DNA from: Paenibacillus sp. yr247
GTDB lineage: Bacteria; Bacillota; Bacilli; Paenibacillales; NBRC-103111
Length of the DNA stretch: 64,000 bases
Assembly: GCF_900103825.1 (NCBI RefSeq)
Contig: NZ_FNIF01000025.1
Coordinates: 1 to 64,000, forward strand
Direction of reading: 5' to 3'
Shown: positions 53,331 to 62,629 of the stretch, piece by piece
How positions within the stretch are numbered: the stretch's first letter is position 1
Layout of the letters: each line of letters opens with the position of its first letter
Program-made: the position numbers and the translations under genes
Notes under the pieces: generated by a model
Databases searched by the model: none
What the model saw: the letters and a program-made list of their open reading frames with translations, nothing else
Told to the model about the DNA's origin: nothing

Positions 53331-53771
53331 GGTACGTACCTGGCGGCACTATGCCATGCCACGATCGGGCCATGGCGGCACCTTTAAGGTGCTGATCGTG
53401 AAGGTTACGATTTGATAGAAGCGGTAAACGGGCGATGTTTTCGAAGTAGAGGAACGCTCGGGGAAGAGATTGATTCGAGTCTGCAGATGGAGAAGGCCGA
53501 TTCTAGTATAAAGGTGTTCTACATTGCAGATAACAACCCGATCAGTAATGATCGGGTTGTTAATTTATTATATGAGAACTACAGGTTTTAGCATCAAGGC
53601 GATTGCTCGATATGGCTTTATTTCGCGATACCGTCAAGTTGGACAATCCAGTTGCAACATTACCTGGTTTCTCCGGTTAGATAACCATTCATCATTTATA
53701 CTGGGAGGAGTCGAAACAAGCAGATCCACCCTTAATAATTAATTCTCTTTTTATATTAAATTCGACAAGAG
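53331..53771. other. Gene debris and terminator region
   Basis: Short frames near 53331-53510 look like protein relics (for example GDVFEVEERSGKRLIRV near 53433-53485), none supported. A perfect palindrome GCACCTTTAAGGTGC is at about 53377-53391. The hairpin at 53532-53561 is listed separately. Confidence 0.35.
53532..53561 (+). terminator. Perfect 12-bp hairpin, probable terminator
   Basis: AACAACCCGATC, 6-nt loop, GATCGGGTTGTT, then TAATTTATT. It insulates the membrane/GTPase operon from the debris upstream. Confidence 0.65.
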
Positions 53772-53800
53772 TCGACATTTTTCTTCCTCGATTCTATATA
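53772..53800 (+). promoter_or_regulatory. Probable promoter of the DUF445/dynamin operon
   Basis: TCGACA (53772-53777), 17-bp spacer, TATATA (53795-53800), about 45 bp before the first start codon. A palindrome TCGACAAGAGTCGA overlaps the -35 and could be an operator. Confidence 0.5.
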
Positions 53801-53843
53801 TAATAAGAAAGTTGCGTATTATTACCTACTAGGGACCTACCCA

Positions 53844-55172
53844 ATGTTTGCTAAGGATATTAACTTGAAAAAATTAGGAGAAAAAAATGACATGTTCAAA
53901 CTATCGACTAAAACCGCTGCAGATAGCTTAATTGCATTCTCTTTTATCGGCTCGATTGCGACATACCCGTTCCAGCAGCATCTCTGGGGTCAGTATTGCT
54001 TCATCGGATTCAGTGCCGCTACCGTCGGAGGATTGGCCGATTCGTTCGCAGTAAGCGCACTCTTTCGTAATCCGTTGGGAATCAAGTGGCCTGAAAAAAT
54101 GGGCACACGGATTATTTCCAAAAATCGTGAGCGCTTTTTGCGTGAGCTAGTCAATATGGTGCAGAATGAACTGCTGACCGTTGAGAGTTTACGGGAAAAG
54201 TTAAACAATTATCGTTTTACAGAGGTTATTCTGACCTATTTGAATTATCACGGAGGAAAGGGTGATGTCGGTTCCATCTTGCAACGACTAGCTTCAGATA
54301 TTTTGACAAAGATGGATCTTCCGGAGATGGTCAAATCGGTGGAGTCGTTTATTCTCGAGCATGCTGGAGCAATACAAATGTCGGATATAATAGCCGATAT
54401 CGGCGAATGGTCAATACGGCACCGCTATGACGAGCGCATCCTTCATTTCCTAACGGATGAACTGATAAAAATTATTAAATCTCAGGAATTCCGCTCCATT
54501 CTGGAGGAATTGATTGAAGCGGTACTTCACTCTTACGAGTCAGGAAGTTGGAGGAAAAAAGCCGTCAATAACATCATGGGGATTAAGGCCGATAGCTATA
54601 GTGGTAAGGTTCAGAGCTGGTTGGCTGACCAGTTGGAAAACTTTCGTTCACCTTCCCATCCGTTTCGCAAACAGCTGAGCAACTGGATTGGAGCTATTAT
54701 TATACAGTTGCGTAAAGACGAATTGCTTCGATATCGGGTAGAGCAGATGAAGCTCAATCTCATACATTCGTTCCAGAAAAGAATCGAATTGGATGCTGTT
54801 TTACAGGAATGGCTGGAAGGGTATCGGCAGGTAGCTGCAGCCTCGGAGATAGGAGAAATTCCATTCCCATGGCTCAACTCCATGCTGGATGAGGGATTAC
54901 ATAAGTTACAAGATGACTCTGTCAAACTAGACCAATTGGATCGTTGGTTCAAAGATAAAGCAATGATATGGATCGAAGAAGAGCATGATCAAATTGGCCA
55001 ATTTGTTTGGGAGAAATTAAATGCATTCACCGAACAAGAATTGGTAAGATACATTGAAGATAAGGCGGGTAAGGATTTGCAATACATACGATTGAACGGC
55101 ACTGTCGTCGGGGCACTTGTAGGGATTATACTTTTTATTGTAAAAACGATAACGGAGCAGTTGATATCATGA
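53844..55172 (+). CDS. DUF445 family membrane protein A
   Basis: 442 residues; an alternative start ATG 53892 after AGGAG would give 426. It begins with a membrane hairpin (AFSFIGSIATYPF ... CFIGFSAATVGGLADSFAVSALF, about 30-75) containing the GGLADxFAVxALF motif of DUF445 proteins, followed by a long soluble helical region, and ends with a second membrane segment (VVGALVGIILFIVKTITEQL). The family's role is unknown, and members occur at the cell membrane. It is the first gene of a coupled set: its stop overlaps the start of a second DUF445 gene (ATGA), with which it shares layout but not close sequence. Confidence 0.85.
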   Translation: MFAKDINLKKLGEKNDMFKLSTKTAADSLIAFSFIGSIATYPFQQHLWGQYCFIGFSAATVGGLADSFAVSALFRNPLGIKWPEKMGTRIISKNRERFLRELVNMVQNELLTVESLREKLNNYRFTEVILTYLNYHGGKGDVGSILQRLASDILTKMDLPEMVKSVESFILEHAGAIQMSDIIADIGEWSIRHRYDERILHFLTDELIKIIKSQEFRSILEELIEAVLHSYESGSWRKKAVNNIMGIKADSYSGKVQSWLADQLENFRSPSHPFRKQLSNWIGAIIIQLRKDELLRYRVEQMKLNLIHSFQKRIELDAVLQEWLEGYRQVAAASEIGEIPFPWLNSMLDEGLHKLQDDSVKLDQLDRWFKDKAMIWIEEEHDQIGQFVWEKLNAFTEQELVRYIEDKAGKDLQYIRLNGTVVGALVGIILFIVKTITEQLIS

Positions 55173-56491
55173 TGAATATGAAAACAAAGGCTCATCTGAC
55201 GCTGCTGCTTGTAACAGTACTCTTTATTGTCTCGGTTTATTTGACGCATCACTTCCCGGATCAGTGGTGGACCAAGCTTCTTATATTTATGGCGGAAGCT
55301 GGATTGGTCGGCGGTTTGGCGGATTTGTTCGCAGTCACGGCTTTATTTAAACGGCCAATGGGACTGCCGTTTCCCCATACGGCAATAATCCCGACCAACC
55401 GGAATAAGCTAATCGATGGTATTGTCAGCATGGTCGAGAAGGAACTGCTCAACCGGGAAGCGATCAAGGACAAGCTCGCCCAGTTCCATATCGTAAATAC
55501 CCTGATACAATGGGTCGAGCATAAAAACAAGGGTAACGACTTGTCGGAGCAAGGATGGAAATGGATAACGGGTTTGCTCTCTCAGCTCGACATCACCAAA
55601 ACCGCGCAAACGTTTGAGTTGCAGCTTATTAACTGGCTTCGAAAAACAGACGTTTCGCCTTTTGCTGGTAATTTTTTAACTTTGGCGCTTGATAGAGGTG
55701 AAATAAATAAGGGTTTGGATTACCTGATTGATTTATGCCGTCAACAAATTTCAAGTCCCTCCATAAAGCTCGAGATTCGAAAAGTATTGGAACTCGAGAT
55801 AGACAACAGAGTAAATGAAGGCAATATCTTTTCTAAAGTTGCCAAAAAGGCTATATATAAATTCGCTGAAACAACGAATTCTGTAAACATTGATGATGCA
55901 GTCGAAGCTATTTATGATGACCTTATCGAGTTCGTGAACGACTTGAGCCGTTCGGATCATGAGCTCCGATTGCTCGTAATCGATATGCTTGGGCGTTTGG
56001 CGAGGAATTTGGATGGCCGGTCCGATCTTTCACAAGCAATTGATACTTGGAAGCAACAAGTATTGGACCATACGTCATTTGCCTATCCAATCGAGTCATT
56101 TATAAAAACATTAATCGATTTTTTACAGAATGATAAGGACCTGATGTATGTAACGGTAAAGGACCTGCCGCTGCAAAGTACTGATATCAGAGACTGGGGG
56201 GGAGAGGCAATCCGGAGATATTGGAATACATTTAAGAACGATGAAGTCATGAAGGATTGGCTGGAAGAGTATGCACAGCAATTTCTCCGGAAAGTAATTG
56301 AAATGGAACATCATCTTATCGGTCAAATTGTTCGCGAAACCTTGACATCTTTCACCAAAGACCGGTTGGTATCGTTCGTGCAAGAAAAGGTTGGGGAAGA
56401 TTTGCAACGGATTCGAATTAACGGCTCGCTAGTAGGCGGTTTCATCGGGGGCATTTTATTCTTATTTTTGCATCTCATCTATTTTGTATAA
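55169..56491 (+). CDS. DUF445 family membrane protein B
   Basis: 440 residues. Same architecture as protein A: N-terminal segments (LTLLLVTVLFIVSVYLTH ... MAEAGLVGGLADLFAVTALFKRPMG), long helical middle, and C-terminal RINGSLVGGFIGGILFLFLHLIYF, paralleling RLNGTVVGALVGIILF of A. The two probably form a hetero-oligomer at the membrane. It overlaps the upstream gene by 4 bp, and the next gene starts 13 bp after its stop. Confidence 0.85.
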   Translation: MMNMKTKAHLTLLLVTVLFIVSVYLTHHFPDQWWTKLLIFMAEAGLVGGLADLFAVTALFKRPMGLPFPHTAIIPTNRNKLIDGIVSMVEKELLNREAIKDKLAQFHIVNTLIQWVEHKNKGNDLSEQGWKWITGLLSQLDITKTAQTFELQLINWLRKTDVSPFAGNFLTLALDRGEINKGLDYLIDLCRQQISSPSIKLEIRKVLELEIDNRVNEGNIFSKVAKKAIYKFAETTNSVNIDDAVEAIYDDLIEFVNDLSRSDHELRLLVIDMLGRLARNLDGRSDLSQAIDTWKQQVLDHTSFAYPIESFIKTLIDFLQNDKDLMYVTVKDLPLQSTDIRDWGGEAIRRYWNTFKNDEVMKDWLEEYAQQFLRKVIEMEHHLIGQIVRETLTSFTKDRLVSFVQEKVGEDLQRIRINGSLVGGFIGGILFLFLHLIYFV

Positions 56492-56504
56492 AAGGAGCAG
56501 CAGC

Positions 56505-56738
56505 ATGCCTTTCATCATCGGAATTATTATCGTGTTAGTGGCTTTTGGCTTTCTCAAAAGCAGAATAGACTATATGGAGCTGAATGGAAAGGTGGGAATG
56601 TTTTGTTTATTTTCCTCCGGAGTAACATTTCTGCTATCGTTAATAATTGGACCATTCATGTATATTTCATTGGCGCTACTTGTTATCGTGGGTATAACTG
56701 CCATTATCGCCATTTTTAAAGCGGTGTTCTTGAACTAG
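56505..56738 (+). CDS. Small integral membrane protein
   Basis: 77 residues from ATG 56505, directly after AAAGGAGCAGCAGC; a longer frame from 56484 overlaps the previous gene. Two or three hydrophobic segments: FIIGIIIVLVAFGFL (2-16), GMFCLFSSGVTFLLSLIIGP (about 31-50) and ISLALLVIVGITAIIAIF (about 54-71). No motif recognised. Its place between DUF445 proteins and GTPases suggests a membrane component of the same complex. Confidence 0.75.
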   Translation: MPFIIGIIIVLVAFGFLKSRIDYMELNGKVGMFCLFSSGVTFLLSLIIGPFMYISLALLVIVGITAIIAIFKAVFLN

Positions 56739-56848
56739 CTCAACCAAATCGTCTTATTGACCCAAGGGACCGTGTTGAATAGACATTATAATCTTGTGCA
56801 TTTTTATTTTGCATAAACTATCAAAAATCATGGTCGGAGGCCTTCCAA

Positions 56849-57385
56849 ATGACAGTACAGAACTCTTCCACGTCCTTGGCGGATGAATTTAAAAACCTGA
56901 TTACGGACATTACAACGGAAATTTCCAAACAAAGCGTCCTGCAGGAGGTCAAACGCAGCGAAGAAACGATTAAACAGGCTGGGGCCAAGCTGCCGGGTAT
57001 CGCGGAGCGGCTTCAATTTTCGGTGCAGAAGCTTGAAGATTTTTTGCGGCAGAATGCTGACCAGTTTGCAGACGTTCATAAACGAATTGATGCTGTCGAC
57101 GAGAAGTTGATGCATGCTCATCAGAAGCTATCGGATGAAGCCGTTGCAGCGCACAAGGAAACGATAAGGCTGAGTCAGGAACAGCACATCTTTATGAAGT
57201 CATACGTGCGGGACATTGGCGATACCAACCGATTGTTTTTGCAAGAGAAGCTGCTAGAATTCACGAACCTGTTCAGTCAGGAGCAGTACAGACAACATAA
57301 GTTCCGCAAGACGTTATACTGGCTTGTCGGAATGGAATTGCTCGTGACCATTGGGGCTGCTGTAGCACTTTATCTGAAGAAATGA
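56849..57385 (+). CDS. Coiled-coil protein with C-terminal membrane anchor
   Basis: 178 residues, RBS GGAGG. Residues 1-150 are almost entirely helical with heptads (VLQEVKRSEETIKQAGAKL, VHKRIDAVDEKLMHAHQKL). Residues 155-174 are a single tail membrane segment (LYWLVGMELLVTIGAAVALYL) followed by KK. It may tether or regulate the dynamin-like GTPases encoded next; the following ORF overlaps its stop. Confidence 0.75.
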   Translation: MTVQNSSTSLADEFKNLITDITTEISKQSVLQEVKRSEETIKQAGAKLPGIAERLQFSVQKLEDFLRQNADQFADVHKRIDAVDEKLMHAHQKLSDEAVAAHKETIRLSQEQHIFMKSYVRDIGDTNRLFLQEKLLEFTNLFSQEQYRQHKFRKTLYWLVGMELLVTIGAAVALYLKK

Positions 57386-57396
57386 GGGGCAGCGAC

Positions 57397-59382
57397 ATGG
57401 CGCAGCAATCGCTCGAGCAAAGAGCTCAGCATCTCTTTGAGAAAGTACGGGATATGTATTACCAAAGAACCCGACTGCAACTTCAACTTGGTATTCGAAC
57501 GTGTGCGATGGATATTTCGGGAAAGGCTGACCGCCTTCGGCAATTGCCGGAGTTCGACAATGCTTCTCTTTTGCGGCAATTTACGAATTCTGCGTGGAAT
57601 GCCTCCGTTCAGATCGGGCAATTATCGGAAGGTATGGAACAGCCGTTTACGCTTTTTGTCATGGGGATGGGGAAGTATGGGAAGTCGACGCTACTTAATG
57701 CGTTGTTGGAACAGAAAGCGGCAGAGATGGATGTTTTACCGAAAACGTGGAAAATTGATGTTTTCGAGGGCAGCGAGTCGATGCATACGGCCTTCATCAA
57801 GTACCGAGACGGCCGGATTCAGGTGATGCCGGTCGACACGTGCAAAGCGTTTCTGGCCGAGGAAGAGAAGAAGCGGGAGCAATCGTCCAAAACGGCGAAT
57901 GAAGAGTTCCGAAAGCAGGCGGCTGAACTTCACACGATCGAAGAGAAGGAAGAGTTGAAGAAGCTGCTTTACGATAAGATGCTTTATAAGTCCGATGTCA
58001 TGGAGGTGCGTTGGCTCGTTCCCCGAAATGCGCTTCTGCGGCATTTTCGGCTTGTCGATACGCCCGGGCTTGTGCAAAATCTGATCGGCGAAATGAAGAT
58101 CGGCATCCAAGACTATTATCATAAGGCGGACGGAGTCATCTGGCTTTTGGACGCGACCAAAATATCCGCTCAACAATCCCGGCAAATGCTGGACGAGCTG
58201 AACGAATCGATTGCCCAAATCGGAGGCCGAACGAACAACATCATTGCCGTTCTGAACTCCATCGACAAAGTGCGCAAAACGGGAGGCGAAGCCGCTGTCG
58301 ACTCCATCGTGAAAGAAGCTCACGGTTTGTTTGGCGACTTGTTTCAAGAGATCGTCCCGATTTCCGCGAAAGAAGCGTTAGACGGAATAATGAGCGGAGA
58401 CCGTGCACTCGTGGAGCAAAGCGGAATTGTTCGGTTGCAGCAAATCATTCAATCGCGTTTTTTGGTTAAAGCGCAGGTCATTCAGACCGAGAGCAAGGCG
58501 CTGGGGCTGTGGAACGTCTGCCATCTTTTTGGTCAAGAGCGAAGTGAGTACGAGGACAGATTGGAGCGCGACCGACTAAAATTCGATACCTTAGCGGACG
58601 AATTCCGTGAGGCTTATCAAGAGCTATCCAGCAAAATCAAAAAAGACATCAAACGCTTTCTGGATCGGTATAAGTCCAAGGTGCTGCCGAATATTGAATC
58701 AAGGGCTGAGCGTTTATTTGATTTTGATCAGGAAAGCGAGCAGAAGGCATACATCGAATCGTCCATTTTTGACATGAATAAGTTGACAGGTGAGGAACTT
58801 CCTCAATTACAGAGCAAATTCGCGGATAGGATTCAAGCCTTTTATCTATACCATTCCCCGAAATCGGTGTTTAGAGAATACGAACATCTGACTGTCGGGC
58901 AGCTGTCGATTGTACTTCGTGATCAAGCGGCTTCATGGCTCGAAACCGGAAACATCGACTTGGATACATCCGGATTAAGCTTCGCATCGGGTACGGGGAT
59001 GTTGGTCACGGCCGGCTTTTTGCTCGGTCCGCTGGGGCTCATCTTGGCAGGCATTGCCAGTGCGTTCGGTTTGGTGAAGTGGATAGCGCTCAAGATGAAG
59101 ATGCCGGGCATAAAAAAAGATTTGCGTTCTACGCTGGACAGCATGATCGATAAGCTGGAGGTAGAACTATTGGCAATAGTTAATGCGCAGTTGGAGAGTA
59201 TTTTCAATCAAGTGGAAGAGATTCGGAATCGTACCTATACATTGCTGCATGGGCAGCGGAACGAGAAAGAGCGAATTCAAGCGTTCTTGCAGGAGCTTCA
59301 AGAAACGATAACAGATCCCGTTCCGAAATTGCACATAAAGGACGTTATTCATGATTTATATCGAGAGGGGAAACCGGCATGA
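57397..59382 (+). CDS. Dynamin-like GTPase 1
   Basis: 661 residues from ATG 57397 (AGGGG upstream; the frame is open from 57382). GTPase motifs: G1 GMGKYGKSTLLNAL (about 89), G3 LVDTPGLVQN (about 219), G4 LNSIDKVRK (about 285, a variant of N/TKxD). A long coiled-coil stalk follows, and a hydrophobic hairpin (GTGMLVTAGFLLGPLGLILAG, about 530-560) is suited to membrane insertion, as in bacterial dynamin-like proteins, which remodel or fuse membranes. It overlaps the second GTPase gene by 4 bp. Codon use is GC-richer than in the surrounding island. Confidence 0.87.
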   Translation: MAQQSLEQRAQHLFEKVRDMYYQRTRLQLQLGIRTCAMDISGKADRLRQLPEFDNASLLRQFTNSAWNASVQIGQLSEGMEQPFTLFVMGMGKYGKSTLLNALLEQKAAEMDVLPKTWKIDVFEGSESMHTAFIKYRDGRIQVMPVDTCKAFLAEEEKKREQSSKTANEEFRKQAAELHTIEEKEELKKLLYDKMLYKSDVMEVRWLVPRNALLRHFRLVDTPGLVQNLIGEMKIGIQDYYHKADGVIWLLDATKISAQQSRQMLDELNESIAQIGGRTNNIIAVLNSIDKVRKTGGEAAVDSIVKEAHGLFGDLFQEIVPISAKEALDGIMSGDRALVEQSGIVRLQQIIQSRFLVKAQVIQTESKALGLWNVCHLFGQERSEYEDRLERDRLKFDTLADEFREAYQELSSKIKKDIKRFLDRYKSKVLPNIESRAERLFDFDQESEQKAYIESSIFDMNKLTGEELPQLQSKFADRIQAFYLYHSPKSVFREYEHLTVGQLSIVLRDQAASWLETGNIDLDTSGLSFASGTGMLVTAGFLLGPLGLILAGIASAFGLVKWIALKMKMPGIKKDLRSTLDSMIDKLEVELLAIVNAQLESIFNQVEEIRNRTYTLLHGQRNEKERIQAFLQELQETITDPVPKLHIKDVIHDLYREGKPA

Positions 59383-61184
59383 ACACCAAGGCTCGGATAA
59401 GTGAAGCAACCACGTTTTTTCAACAGTCGCCGATACTGACACATGAGTCCTCGGGGAAAATCCTTCCGATTCAGGCACTGACATCGGAACTGAAGGACAT
59501 TCAAAGAGATATCAACACGATCGCCAGAAAGCTAATCAATCCTTTGAAGCTGGTGATCATGGGAGAGGTAAAAGCCGGTAAGTCCACGCTGATCAATACG
59601 CTTGTCGGCGCGGATGTCTCACCTGTGAACGTGAAGGAAGCGACAGCTTCTATTATTGTCATCCACCATAGCGATCGACCCGCAGGAATCATTGAAAGAA
59701 AAGAAGGTATTCCCTATAAAGGCACACCAAATGAAATCTATAGCCTCTTGAAGGAGCATCACGGGGATCTGGCGTTTTTCTCATCATGTGCTTCGGTTCG
59801 GCTGGGCTTCCCGCTTTCCAATCTGCAAAAGCTGCATATTGTGGATACGCCTGGGCTTGCAACCGTTACTTCGCAGCATTCGGAGCTTACCGACGGATAC
59901 ATGCAAGAAGCGGACGTTGTGCTTTGGGTGTTGAATGCCAACCATATGGGACAGACGGACGTGGAGGAAGCGTTGGCCAGAGTTGCGAAAATGGGCAAGC
60001 CGGTAATCCTTGTCATCAATCGCATTGATGAAATCGAAGGCGACCCGGATCGGCTCGTGCAATATGCGGTTGATCAGTTGGGGCATTACGTTCGGATGAT
60101 CGTTCCTCTCTCTGCCCATGATGCGAACACGGCTGTTCGAAGCAGGGACCAAACGCTGCTGGCACGATCGGGTTATCCGGTATTGCTCGATCATTTGGAA
60201 CGGCAAATTCAACAAAAAGCCGAGACGGTCCAAGAGGCGAGTATTTTATCGTCCGTTCATGCGCTGTTTCGCAAAAATCTCGTATTTCACGAATCTTACT
60301 TGCGGTCTTTGCATTTTTTGAAAGTGCAAAACCGAGAGCATGAGCGGGAGATTGCCTATCACAACAGGCGGATCAAACAAGAACTGGAGGATCGGCTGCG
60401 GCAGTGGGCCGAAGTTGATTTTTTGCGAAATGAAGTTAAAGAAATCCGTTTGATGATCGACGATTTGAAATTATTTTCCGGGAAAAACGATAAACAGCAA
60501 ATCGAAGAACTGATGCGGCGATATTTGTCTACTGACAAAATAAATTGGGAACTGACGGAAGTCATTCGAGGCTTGGAACGATTTATGCAGGAGGAATGGC
60601 AAAAATCGCTTGATCTCATTCAGGAAAAACAGACAAAGCAAATTCAGGAATTTGCCCGCGAGGAAGAAATTAAGCTGAATTTGTCGTTGTTTGAGACGCT
60701 TTCGTCCGGTCAAGACCTAGTGCTAGATGGTGCCAAAAAGGGAGCCGCCATTGCCGGCGCTTGGGGCGGTGCTCTTACGGCTTATGCAGCATGGTTGGGG
60801 CCTTACGCATCTTCGATCAGTTTGGGAGCGGCTGCAAGTTTCTATTTGCCTCCGCTGCTGATTGCAGGCGCTATAACCGGTGCGGTAGTTAAGCTGGTCG
60901 GCTTTAAGCAGGAAAAACGCCGTTTTCAGAATGAACTGGAGAAGGCTTTTCTGGCGGCGAAGCATGAAATCACCCAAAGAATCATCCCGCAGCTTATTAC
61001 CTCGATTCGCAGGATGAACGATGACTACGCCACGCATCTGCAGAGCAAGTTTGTCGAAATGATAGGCCATAACAATACGGCATCCGAAATCGATGAACTG
61101 GAGCACCGGATTAGTAACTATTGCGGGGAAAACAAGTCCATGATCAATCAAATGATGGCAGGTGCTGCACATGAAGTTTCTTAA
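59379..61184 (+). CDS. Dynamin-like GTPase 2
   Basis: 601 residues. G1 GEVKAGKSTLINTLVG (about 62-77), switch I Thr in VKEATASI, G3 VDTPGLATV (about 155), G4 VINRIDEIEG (about 212). The C-terminal half has coiled coils and a hydrophobic hairpin (LGAAASFYLPPLLIAGAITG, about 485-505). Bacterial dynamins often come as such unequal pairs that work together (for example LeoA-type or DynA/B systems). It overlaps the upstream GTPase by 4 bp and the toxin-like gene by 14 bp, so all three are translated as a unit. Confidence 0.87.
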   Translation: MNTKARISEATTFFQQSPILTHESSGKILPIQALTSELKDIQRDINTIARKLINPLKLVIMGEVKAGKSTLINTLVGADVSPVNVKEATASIIVIHHSDRPAGIIERKEGIPYKGTPNEIYSLLKEHHGDLAFFSSCASVRLGFPLSNLQKLHIVDTPGLATVTSQHSELTDGYMQEADVVLWVLNANHMGQTDVEEALARVAKMGKPVILVINRIDEIEGDPDRLVQYAVDQLGHYVRMIVPLSAHDANTAVRSRDQTLLARSGYPVLLDHLERQIQQKAETVQEASILSSVHALFRKNLVFHESYLRSLHFLKVQNREHEREIAYHNRRIKQELEDRLRQWAEVDFLRNEVKEIRLMIDDLKLFSGKNDKQQIEELMRRYLSTDKINWELTEVIRGLERFMQEEWQKSLDLIQEKQTKQIQEFAREEEIKLNLSLFETLSSGQDLVLDGAKKGAAIAGAWGGALTAYAAWLGPYASSISLGAAASFYLPPLLIAGAITGAVVKLVGFKQEKRRFQNELEKAFLAAKHEITQRIIPQLITSIRRMNDDYATHLQSKFVEMIGHNNTASEIDELEHRISNYCGENKSMINQMMAGAAHEVS

Positions 61185-62151
61185 AGGAACGGGTAAAATG
61201 GCAGGGGCTGTCACTGGAAAGGTGATCGGCGGTAGTGTTCGCGTTGTCGGCGAGCTTGTAGGCAGCAAATATGTGAAAGAAATCGGGGACAGCGTTGAAA
61301 AAGCGACGGCCAAAACGGGCCGGGTTCTCGGCGAAGCCGCCAGCGGAGTTTGCGATGTCGGGGTAGGCTTGATTCGGGGAGATCGGCATCAGATCGATGA
61401 GGGGCTGCAGAATGCCGGAGGTGCAGTGACTACTACTGCAAAGGGAATCGGGCAGGGAATCGTTTACGTTGCCAAAAACGGAGTCGAAGTGGTGAGCGGC
61501 TTCAAGGATGGGGAAACGGAACGCGTCAAGGACGCGTTGAAAAATCTCGGCAAAGCTGCCGCAGTGAGCTTACTGGCAGTATCCGTCTTGGATGTAGTGG
61601 GCGGTGTTGATGGAGTGGCGGATGCTTCAGACGCAGATGTGAATGTACCTGATGCTGATCACGGTGACGGTTTCGGCCATGATGCGGCTGGCAGCATCGA
61701 TCTGATGGAATCGGACGCGAATGCAGATGTACATCACATTTCTACGATCAACGAGGATCTTGCAGGAGCTGAGCATCCGGATACGGGGGTTCATTATGAG
61801 GATACGACGGTTGAGCTTCCGAACGGAAAGGTTGTAGAAGGCATATTTCCCGATTTTACCGAAGCTTATACGGGAGAATTGCCGCAGGATATGTTTACGG
61901 ATTCCGATGCAACGCAGTTTGCTTATATGAACGATCAACTCTCTGCGGCCGTTCAGCATGACCCGCAGCTCGCATCGGACTTTACGGAGCAGCAATTGGA
62001 GCAAATCCGGGCCGGTGAGACGCCGGACGGCTATATATGGCACCATTCGGAGCAGCCGGGACGGATGGAGCTGGTGGATGAGAAAATCCATGCGATGTCA
62101 GCCCATACGGGAGGCCGATCGTTATGGGGAGGAGGAACGAATCATCGATGA
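61171..62151 (+). CDS. WHH-type nuclease toxin-like protein with glycine-rich N-terminus
   Basis: 326 residues from ATG 61171 (GGCAGGTG upstream). Residues 1-150: Gly/Ala/Val-rich repeats of amphipathic helices (GAVTGKVIGGSVRVVGELV, EIGDSVEKATAKTG) with a hydrophobic stretch AAAVSLLAVSVLDVVGG. Residues about 150-200 are acidic. Residues about 225-326 match the WHH family of HNH/ENDO VII nucleases found in polymorphic toxins: TPDGYIWHHSEQPGRMELVD (WHH at about 290-292), then IHAMSAHTGG and SLWGGG. Such domains cut nucleic acid. There is no secretion signal, and an SMI1-type immunity gene follows, so it looks like an intracellular effector kept in check by its partner. Confidence 0.82.
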   Translation: MKFLKGTGKMAGAVTGKVIGGSVRVVGELVGSKYVKEIGDSVEKATAKTGRVLGEAASGVCDVGVGLIRGDRHQIDEGLQNAGGAVTTTAKGIGQGIVYVAKNGVEVVSGFKDGETERVKDALKNLGKAAAVSLLAVSVLDVVGGVDGVADASDADVNVPDADHGDGFGHDAAGSIDLMESDANADVHHISTINEDLAGAEHPDTGVHYEDTTVELPNGKVVEGIFPDFTEAYTGELPQDMFTDSDATQFAYMNDQLSAAVQHDPQLASDFTEQQLEQIRAGETPDGYIWHHSEQPGRMELVDEKIHAMSAHTGGRSLWGGGTNHR

Positions 62152-62584
62152 GTCAGCCGCACGGAACGCGACGCTGGAATGGCGGTTTGATAAAGTACCC
62201 ATCAACCGGGTAGATGTGCAACGAGTGGAGGTTTTTTTTAAGTTGAGGCTACCTGCGTATTATGTGGACATCGTGCTAGCCCACCATGGTGCAAGGCCGA
62301 GGCCACATCGATTCGACACGGAGGCAAAGCTAGGCCATACAGTGAAGACCTTCCTGCCGGTCATCCGCCGATGTCCATCTAATGTGTATGACGTATATGA
62401 GTGGATTCGGGACAGGTTGCCGGCGGGATGCGTTCCATTCGCGAGCGATGAATGCGGTAACTATATATGTTTCGAATATAAGGCCGGTGTGCAGGAGCCG
62501 ACAGTTATTCTCTGGCTGCACGAGTCCGGTATGTGCGAACCCGTTGCCGATTCGTATCGTGATTTTCTGAATCGTTTGTATTGA
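62090..62584 (+). CDS. SMI1/KNR4-type immunity protein
   Basis: About 140-165 residues; the start is unclear. In-frame ATGs at 62078 and 62090 lie inside the toxin gene, while the best ribosome binding site (GGAGGAGG) leads to an ATG in another frame. The body fits the SMI1/KNR4 fold: LEWRFDKVPI, VEVFFKLRLPAYYVDIVLAHHGARP, VPFASDECGNYICFEY and a closing DSYRDFLNRLY. These proteins neutralise nuclease toxins encoded next to them, such as the WHH protein just upstream. A frameshift near the N-terminus cannot be excluded. Confidence 0.75.
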   Translation: MRCQPIREADRYGEEERIIDESAARNATLEWRFDKVPINRVDVQRVEVFFKLRLPAYYVDIVLAHHGARPRPHRFDTEAKLGHTVKTFLPVIRRCPSNVYDVYEWIRDRLPAGCVPFASDECGNYICFEYKAGVQEPTVILWLHESGMCEPVADSYRDFLNRLY

Positions 62585-62629
62585 TGAACGTCAGAAGAAC
62601 GGTCATTTCAGTAATAGAGGCTATTATTT

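Noticed and set aside
53149..53415. 88-codon ORF
   Set aside because: Overlaps the better coding-like frame of the 52999-53330 pseudogene and has no motif.
57437..57826. 129-codon ORF inside dynamin-like GTPase 1
   Set aside because: Alternate frame of a clear GTPase gene; Arg-rich shadow translation.
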